From: Labedella phragmitis | Lineage (GTDB): Bacteria > Actinomycetota > Actinomycetes > Actinomycetales > Microbacteriaceae | NCBI RefSeq assembly: GCF_004078635.1 | Contig: NZ_RZNB01000002.1 | Span: forward strand, 372,001-436,000 | Length of the DNA: 64,000 nucleotides | Direction: 5' to 3' | Shown here: one piece after another, positions 59,424 through 64,000 of the stretch | Layout: every line of letters begins with the position of its first letter | Position numbering within the stretch: the first letter of the stretch is position 1 | Notes under the pieces: generated by a model | What the model was told of the DNA's origin: nothing | The model's database searches: none | Seen by the model: the letters and a program-made list of their open reading frames with translations, nothing else | Position numbers and translations under genes: made by a program

Positions 59424-59510
59424 TGCGCGAGGGGGGACTTGAACCCCCACGCCCATTAATAGGGCACTAGCACCTCAAGCTAGCGCGTCTGCCAATTCCG
59501 CCACCCGCGC
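59424..59510 (-). tRNA. tRNA-Leu (anticodon GAG)
   Basis: Read on the minus strand, this is an 87-nt type II tRNA. Acceptor GCGCGGG pairs with CTCGCGC (one G-T), discriminator A, and anticodon loop TTGAGGT gives GAG on a five-pair CTAGC/GCTAG stem. It has a long variable arm, and the T arm carries GTTCAAGTCC. It decodes CUC and CUU leucine codons. Confidence 0.96.
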
Positions 59511-59573
59511 GAGTTGTTCCGGCTCTCTATTCGAGCGCCGAGAAACGACGATAGCACGAAAATCGGACGGTGT

Positions 59574-59603
59574 TTTCACACGCCGCGAACCAGCGGGTAG
59601 CGT
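59574..59603 (+). promoter_or_regulatory. Promoter of the M20 peptidase gene, predicted leaderless
   Basis: TTTCAC, an 18-nt spacer and TAGCGT (59598-59603), which ends 6 nt before the ATG at 59610. Confidence 0.5.
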
Positions 59604-59609
59604 TGTCGC

Positions 59610-60938
59610 ATGCCCGCTTCCTCCGAGCCCCTGTCGACCGCCCAGCTCGAAAGCGACGAGACCGTTCGTGTCGCACGGGACCTCATCCGCTTCGACACCA
59701 CGAACTACGGGGAGGGGAAGGCGAAGCCCGAGACGGAGGCGGCCGAGTACGTCGCGGCGTACCTCCGCGATCTCGGGCTCGAGCCGGAGCTGATCGATTC
59801 GGAGCCCGGCCGGACGAGCGTCGTTGCGCGCGTGACGGGGAGCGACGCCGCGAAGCCGGCGCTCGTCGTGCACGGTCACCTCGACGTCGTCCCCGCCGAT
59901 CCTCGTAACTGGTCGGTCGACCCCTTCGCCGGGGAGATCCGCGACGGAATGCTGTGGGGCCGCGGGGCGGTCGACATGAAGAACATGGACGCGATGATCC
60001 TCACCGCGGTCGGCGACCTGCTGCGCGGCGGTCGCCGTCCCGAGCGCGATCTCGTGCTCGCGTTCTTCGCCGACGAGGAGAACGGCGGCGTCTACGGCTC
60101 GCAGCACATCGTGAAGACCCGCCAGGAGCTCTTCGACGGGGCGACGGAGGCGATCAGCGAGGTCGGGGGTTATTCGATCACGCTCGGCGGCAAGCGCGCG
60201 TACCTCATGCAGACCGCGGAGAAGTCTCTCGTCTGGATCCGCCTGCGTGCCCGCGGTGTCGCGGCGCATGGTTCCCGGGTCATCGAGGACAACGCGGTGA
60301 CGAAGCTCGCCGTCGCCGTCGCCGCCATCGGCCGGACCGAGTGGCCGATCCGGCTCACGGAGACGACATCCGCGCTCATCGGCGAGCTCGCCGGGATCCT
60401 CGGTGTCGACCCGGAGACGACGGGTCCGGACGAGATCGCGATCGCCACGGGTACCGCTTCGGGGTTCATCCGCGCGTCCCTCCGCACGACGAGCAACCCC
60501 ACCCTGCTCGACGCCGGTTACAAGCACAACGTCATCCCCGATGAGGCGACGGCCCTCGTCGACATCCGCACGTTGCCGGGCGAGGAGGACGATGTCCTCG
60601 ACACGGTTCGGAGCATCGTCGGCGAGGACGTCGAGATCGAGATCGTGCAGCAGGACATCGGTCTCGAGACGCCGTTCGCGGGGCCGCTCATCGATGCGGC
60701 CGTCGCGACGCTGCGCGAGCACGACCCGGAGGCGTCCGTGCTGCCGTATATGCTCTCCGGGGGGACCGACAACAAGGCGCTCTCGCGGCTCGGGATCACC
60801 GGCTACGGGTTCGCTCCGCTCCGCCTTCCGGAGGACGTCGACTTCCCGGCGATGTTCCATGGCGTCGACGAGCGGGTCCCGCTCGAATCGCTCGTCTTCG
60901 GTCGCCGCGTCCTCGAGGACCTGTTCACCACGTACTGA
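59610..60938 (+). CDS. M20-family metallopeptidase
   Basis: This 442-residue di-zinc amidohydrolase has metal ligands visible in HGHLDVVP (His90, Asp92), GRGAVDMKN (Asp122), FADEENGG (Glu156/157) and a C-terminal His in MFHGVDE. The dimerisation domain lies between about 195 and 310. Members include dipeptidases, succinyl-diaminopimelate desuccinylase and acylases; the overall look is of the generic dipeptidase group. No diaminopimelate genes are adjacent. uppP starts 19 nt downstream and may be co-transcribed. Confidence 0.9.
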   Translation: MPASSEPLSTAQLESDETVRVARDLIRFDTTNYGEGKAKPETEAAEYVAAYLRDLGLEPELIDSEPGRTSVVARVTGSDAAKPALVVHGHLDVVPADPRNWSVDPFAGEIRDGMLWGRGAVDMKNMDAMILTAVGDLLRGGRRPERDLVLAFFADEENGGVYGSQHIVKTRQELFDGATEAISEVGGYSITLGGKRAYLMQTAEKSLVWIRLRARGVAAHGSRVIEDNAVTKLAVAVAAIGRTEWPIRLTETTSALIGELAGILGVDPETTGPDEIAIATGTASGFIRASLRTTSNPTLLDAGYKHNVIPDEATALVDIRTLPGEEDDVLDTVRSIVGEDVEIEIVQQDIGLETPFAGPLIDAAVATLREHDPEASVLPYMLSGGTDNKALSRLGITGYGFAPLRLPEDVDFPAMFHGVDERVPLESLVFGRRVLEDLFTTY

Positions 60939-60957
60939 CCGTCAGGAGAGCCCAGCA

Positions 60958-61812
60958 GTGGACTTCGTCAACGCGATCATCCTCGGGCTCGTCCAGGGCC
61001 TCACCGAGTTCCTCCCGATCTCGTCGAGCGCGCACTTGCGCATCGTCGGCGAGTTCCTCGGAACGGGGGAGGACCCGGGTGCGCGGTTCACCGCGATCAC
61101 ACAGATCGGCACCGAGCTCGCCGTCGTGATCTTCTTCTGGCGCGACATCGTCCGCATCATCAGCGCCTGGTTCGGTTCGTTCTCGGGCCGCGTCCCGCGC
61201 AACGATCCGGACGCGCGCATGGGGTGGCTCATCATCATCGGCTCGCTCCCGATCGTGATCCTCGGTCTCCTGTTCCAGGACCAGATCGAGACGACGTTCC
61301 GATCGCTGTGGTTCATCGCGGGAACACTCATCGGTTTCGGCATCCTGCTCGGCGTCGCGGACTACGTCGGCGCGAAGCGTCGCGAACTGCCGGAGATCAC
61401 CTACCCGCACGGCGTCGTGTACGGGTTCGCCCAGGCTCTCGCGCTGATTCCCGGTGTCTCGCGCTCGGGCGGCACGATCACGGCCGGACTCTTCCTCGGC
61501 TACAAGCGCGAGGCGGCCGCGCGCTACGCGTTCCTGCTCGCGATCCCGGCGGTCTTCGGCAGCGGGCTCTACCAGGTCGCGAAGTCGATCGTCGACCCGT
61601 GCGTCGAGGGGGCGACCGGGTGCCTTCCCGAGGTCTACGGTCCACTCGAGACGCTCGTCGCGACCGTCGTCGCGTTCGGCGTCGCCCTCGTCGTCATCAC
61701 GTACTTCATGCAGTACATCTCGAGGCGTTCCTTCCTTCCGTTCGTCGTCTACCGCATCCTGCTCGGCGTCGTACTCGTCGTGCTCCTCGCGACGAACACC
61801 ATCCAGCCCTGA
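60958..61812 (+). CDS. uppP: Undecaprenyl-diphosphatase
   Basis: This 284-residue integral membrane enzyme (BacA family) dephosphorylates undecaprenyl diphosphate to recycle the cell-wall lipid carrier. It confers some bacitracin resistance when over-expressed. The two active-site motifs are present: [11 protein letters not shown] (17-27) and PGVSRSGGT (about 165-173), with about seven hydrophobic helices. The GTG start has CAGGAGAG upstream. It lies between the M20 gene and mshC, matching the order of uppP near mshC in other Actinobacteria. Confidence 0.96.
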   Translation: MDFVNAIILGLVQGLTEFLPISSSAHLRIVGEFLGTGEDPGARFTAITQIGTELAVVIFFWRDIVRIISAWFGSFSGRVPRNDPDARMGWLIIIGSLPIVILGLLFQDQIETTFRSLWFIAGTLIGFGILLGVADYVGAKRRELPEITYPHGVVYGFAQALALIPGVSRSGGTITAGLFLGYKREAAARYAFLLAIPAVFGSGLYQVAKSIVDPCVEGATGCLPEVYGPLETLVATVVAFGVALVVITYFMQYISRRSFLPFVVYRILLGVVLVVLLATNTIQP

Positions 61813-61862
61813 GACGCGGTCGGCGAGGCGTCCGCCCGGTCAGGGAGCCGCTCGCGCTCGCT

Positions 61863-61868
61863 TAGGCT
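61863..61868 (+). promoter_or_regulatory. -10 box of mshC, predicted leaderless
   Basis: TAGGCT ends 6 nt before the mshC ATG. A GGAGGG fills the gap, so a leadered reading is also possible. Confidence 0.45.
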
Positions 61869-61874
61869 GGAGGG

Positions 61875-63137
61875 ATGCAGGCCTGGTCCCGTCCCGTCGT
61901 CCCCTCCGTCCCGGGGTCGCCGTGCGCTCCCTTGCTGCACGACACGGCGAGCGGTGGTCTCGTGTCGGTGCACACGGGTGAGCGCGCTCGGCTCTACGTG
62001 TGCGGCATCACTCCGTACGACGCGACGCATATCGGACACGCCTCCACGTATCTCGCATTCGATACCCTGCAGCGGATGTGGCTCGACGCGGGGATCAGCG
62101 TGCACTACGCGCAGAACATCACGGACGTCGACGATCCGCTCCTCGAGCGCGCGACCGAACGCGGTATGGATTGGCGGGCTCTCGCCGACGATCAGATCCA
62201 GCTCTTCCGCGACGACATGACCGCGCTCCGTGTGCTCCCTCCCGATGATTACGTGGCGGTGACGGAGGTCGTCGAGCCCATCGCGGACGCCGTCGTCCGT
62301 CTGCTCGACGCCGGGGTCGCCTACCGGGTGGACACTCCCGATTCGGCAATGGGAGACGACGTGTACTTCGACATCGCCGCGGCCGAGGCTCAGGGCGTCT
62401 GGTCGCTCGGGCAGGAGAGCAACTACGACCGCGAGCTCATGGAGCGGCTGAGCGCCGAACGCGGCGGGGATCCGGACAGGGCAGGCAAGAAGGACCCGCT
62501 CGATCCGCTCCTCTGGCGCGCTGCCCGCGAGGGCGAACCGCGTTGGGAGACGGCTGCGGGGGCCGGTCGTCCCGGCTGGCACATCGAATGCTCCGTCATC
62601 GCCCTGGATCGCCTCGGCACCGACTTCACCGTCCAGGGCGGTGGCTCCGACCTGATCTTCCCCCACCACGAGATGAGTGCCGGTCACGCGGCGGCACTGT
62701 CCGGTCACCCGCTCGCGGCGGTCTTCAGCCATGCCGGCATGGTCGCGTACGCGGGCGAGAAGATGTCGAAGTCGCTCGGCAACCTCGTCCTGGTGTCGGA
62801 GCTGCGGGAACGGGGCGTCGATCCCCGCGCCGTCCGCCTCGCGATCCTGGAGCACCACTACCGCTCGGACTGGGAGTGGACCGACGCGCGTCTCGACGCG
62901 TCGATCGTGCGCTTGGCCGAGTGGCGCGAGGCATTCGGCGCGGACGACGCGGCCCGCTCGAGCGCGCTCTCGGCAACCGTCGTGCTCGAGCGCGTCCGCG
63001 ACGCCCTCCGCAACGACCTCGACACGCCCGCCGCGATCGCGGTCCTCGATGAGGCCGCGGCATCGGGGGTGGACGACCGGCGACTCCTCAGGAACGCGAT
63101 CGACGCCCTCCTCGGCATCGATCTCGCAGCGGACTAG
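61875..63137 (+). CDS. mshC: Cysteine:GlcN-inositol ligase (mycothiol synthesis)
   Basis: This 420-residue enzyme, related to cysteinyl-tRNA synthetase, joins cysteine to glucosaminyl-inositol, the third step of mycothiol synthesis. The N-terminal Cys43 and THIGHA (51-56), a zinc-site His pair in FPHHEMS, and KMSKS (296-300) are present. The shorter length and missing anticodon domain separate it from true CysS (inference from the family). It marks the organism as a mycothiol-using actinobacterium. It is convergent with the PAC2 gene. Confidence 0.94.
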   Translation: MQAWSRPVVPSVPGSPCAPLLHDTASGGLVSVHTGERARLYVCGITPYDATHIGHASTYLAFDTLQRMWLDAGISVHYAQNITDVDDPLLERATERGMDWRALADDQIQLFRDDMTALRVLPPDDYVAVTEVVEPIADAVVRLLDAGVAYRVDTPDSAMGDDVYFDIAAAEAQGVWSLGQESNYDRELMERLSAERGGDPDRAGKKDPLDPLLWRAAREGEPRWETAAGAGRPGWHIECSVIALDRLGTDFTVQGGGSDLIFPHHEMSAGHAAALSGHPLAAVFSHAGMVAYAGEKMSKSLGNLVLVSELRERGVDPRAVRLAILEHHYRSDWEWTDARLDASIVRLAEWREAFGADDAARSSALSATVVLERVRDALRNDLDTPAAIAVLDEAAASGVDDRRLLRNAIDALLGIDLAAD

Positions 63138-63174
63138 TCGGTCGCCCCCGGTCGCTGCGGCGGCCTGACCGGCG

Positions 63175-64000
63175 TCAAGACTTGCCCCACGGCTCGTCGC
63201 CGCTCCGGCCATCGGGCTTGTCGCCACGACGGCGCAAGTAGCGCTCGAACTCCTGGGCGATCGCCTCGCCGCTCGCGTCCGGGGACTCTACCGTGTCACG
63301 GGCCTGTTCGAGCTGCTGGATGTAGGTCGCCATCTCGTCGTCCTCCTCGGCGAGGGCGTCGATGCCCTGCTCCCACTCGGCCGAGTCGGAGATGAGCTCG
63401 CCGCGATCGATCTCGATGCCGACGAGCTCCTCGAGCTTGTCGACGAGGGCGAGAACCGCCTTCGGCGACGGCGCGTTGTGCACGTAGTGGGGGACGGACG
63501 CCCAGACAGAGACGGTCGGCAGACCGAGTGCCTCTGCGGCGTCGGAGATCACGGTGAGGATGCCGACCGGTCCCTCGTAGGTCGACCGCTCGACGGCGAG
63601 CGCCCGGCGGACGTCGGGATTCTCGCTCGTCGTGAAGATGGAGATGGGGCGTGTGTGCGGGACGTCAGCGAGCATCGCGCCGAGCAGCACGACGGCGGTG
63701 ACGTCGACGGCGAGGGCGGCGTCGAGCACCTCGGCCGTGAAGTTCTTCCAGCTGCGCGACGGCTCGATCCCGAGGAGGAGATAGACGGACGGTCCCTCAC
63801 CGGCGTCGACGGCCGGTCCGTAGAGCGTCGATCCGGGCCACCGGAGCACCCGGCGTCCGTCGTCGTTCGCGGCGATCGTCGGTCTCGTGAACTGGTAGTC
63901 GTAGTAGTCCTCGGGGTCGACCGACGCGAGGGGCACGAGTTCGAGCTGCTCCCGGAGCAACCGGACGGCACCCGTCGCCGCGTCGCCGGCGTCGTTCCAG
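63175..64000 (-). CDS. PAC2-family protein (partial)
   Basis: The gene runs off the right edge; its N-terminus lies beyond the window, and at least 275 residues are seen. The frame reads WNDAGDAAT at the edge, the usual PAC2 start region, then YYDYQFTRP, GIEPSRSWKNF and LLGAMLADVPHTRP. PAC2 proteins resemble proteasome-assembly chaperones. In Actinobacteria the gene is a frequent neighbour of mshC, but its function is not established. The C-terminus has an acidic coiled-coil segment. Its stop lies 37 nt from mshC. Confidence 0.88.
   Translation of the reverse strand, partial: WNDAGDAATGAVRLLREQLELVPLASVDPEDYYDYQFTRPTIAANDDGRRVLRWPGSTLYGPAVDAGEGPSVYLLLGIEPSRSWKNFTAEVLDAALAVDVTAVVLLGAMLADVPHTRPISIFTTSENPDVRRALAVERSTYEGPVGILTVISDAAEALGLPTVSVWASVPHYVHNAPSPKAVLALVDKLEELVGIEIDRGELISDSAEWEQGIDALAEEDDEMATYIQQLEQARDTVESPDASGEAIAQEFERYLRRRGDKPDGRSGDEPWGKS

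Overview
This is a chromosomal segment of a high-GC Gram-positive bacterium (Actinobacteria), most likely of the family Microbacteriaceae. The evidence is mycothiol synthesis (mshC), RbpA, WhiA, an ANTAR response regulator, OpcA beside zwf, actinobacterial-type GlgC/GlgA, strong G/C at third codon positions, many GTG starts, and the local gene order. The genus is not determined. Nearly all the sequence is conserved core metabolism and information processing. I see no insertion sequence, prophage, CRISPR array, integron or biosynthetic cluster.

Layout. 1-4.6 kb: end of gltB, gltD, pyk, a broken proline iminopeptidase remnant and a small membrane protein. 4.65-8.6 kb: tRNA-Leu(CAA), an ANTAR regulator, a thioesterase and polA. 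8.6-14.2 kb: a DUF885 protein, rpsA, a TetR regulator, coaE and pcp. 14.2-23.2 kb: the excision-repair run uvrB-uvrA-uvrC, then rapZ and whiA. 23.3-27.8 kb: sodA, the lower-glycolysis run gap-pgk-tpiA, secG and rbpA. 27.8-36 kb (minus strand): a pentose-phosphate operon tkt-tal-pgi-zwf-opcA-pgl with several 4-nt stop/start overlaps. 36.2-38.3 kb: ctaB and ctaA for heme A synthesis. 38.6-42.7 kb: a suf operon sufB-sufD-Rieske-sufC-sufT. 42.7-49.8 kb: a MalY-type PLP enzyme, an ABC-F ATPase, a three-gene SURF1 cluster, a FabG-like reductase, serB and glgC. 49.8-57.3 kb: glgA, an ABC ATPase, rpmE2, a DEDDh exonuclease, an alpha/beta hydrolase, a short glycosyltransferase-like protein, a sirtuin, a SPOUT methyltransferase and an SGNH hydrolase. 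57.4-64 kb: a DEAD/DEAH helicase, tRNA-Leu(GAG), an M20 peptidase, uppP, mshC and a partial PAC2 gene.

How the genes fit together. Carbon flux is prominent: glycolysis (pgi, gap, pgk, tpiA, pyk), the pentose phosphate pathway feeding NADPH, and storage glycogen or maltose-1-phosphate (glgC/glgA). ctaA, ctaB and SURF1 serve cytochrome oxidase. The suf genes build Fe-S clusters, used for example by GltD. mshC and sodA provide redox defence.

The most distinctive signal is regulatory. Twelve genes have a TANNNT box ending exactly 6 or 7 nt before the start codon, which predicts leaderless mRNAs. Other points for a second look are the compact glgC/glgA divergent promoter, the uncharacterised Cys/His small protein translationally linked to SURF1, two decayed genes (prolyl aminopeptidase and glycosyltransferase), a palindrome over the uvrA promoter, and a suf operon without sufS, sufU or sufR. 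I found no convincing new multi-gene system.
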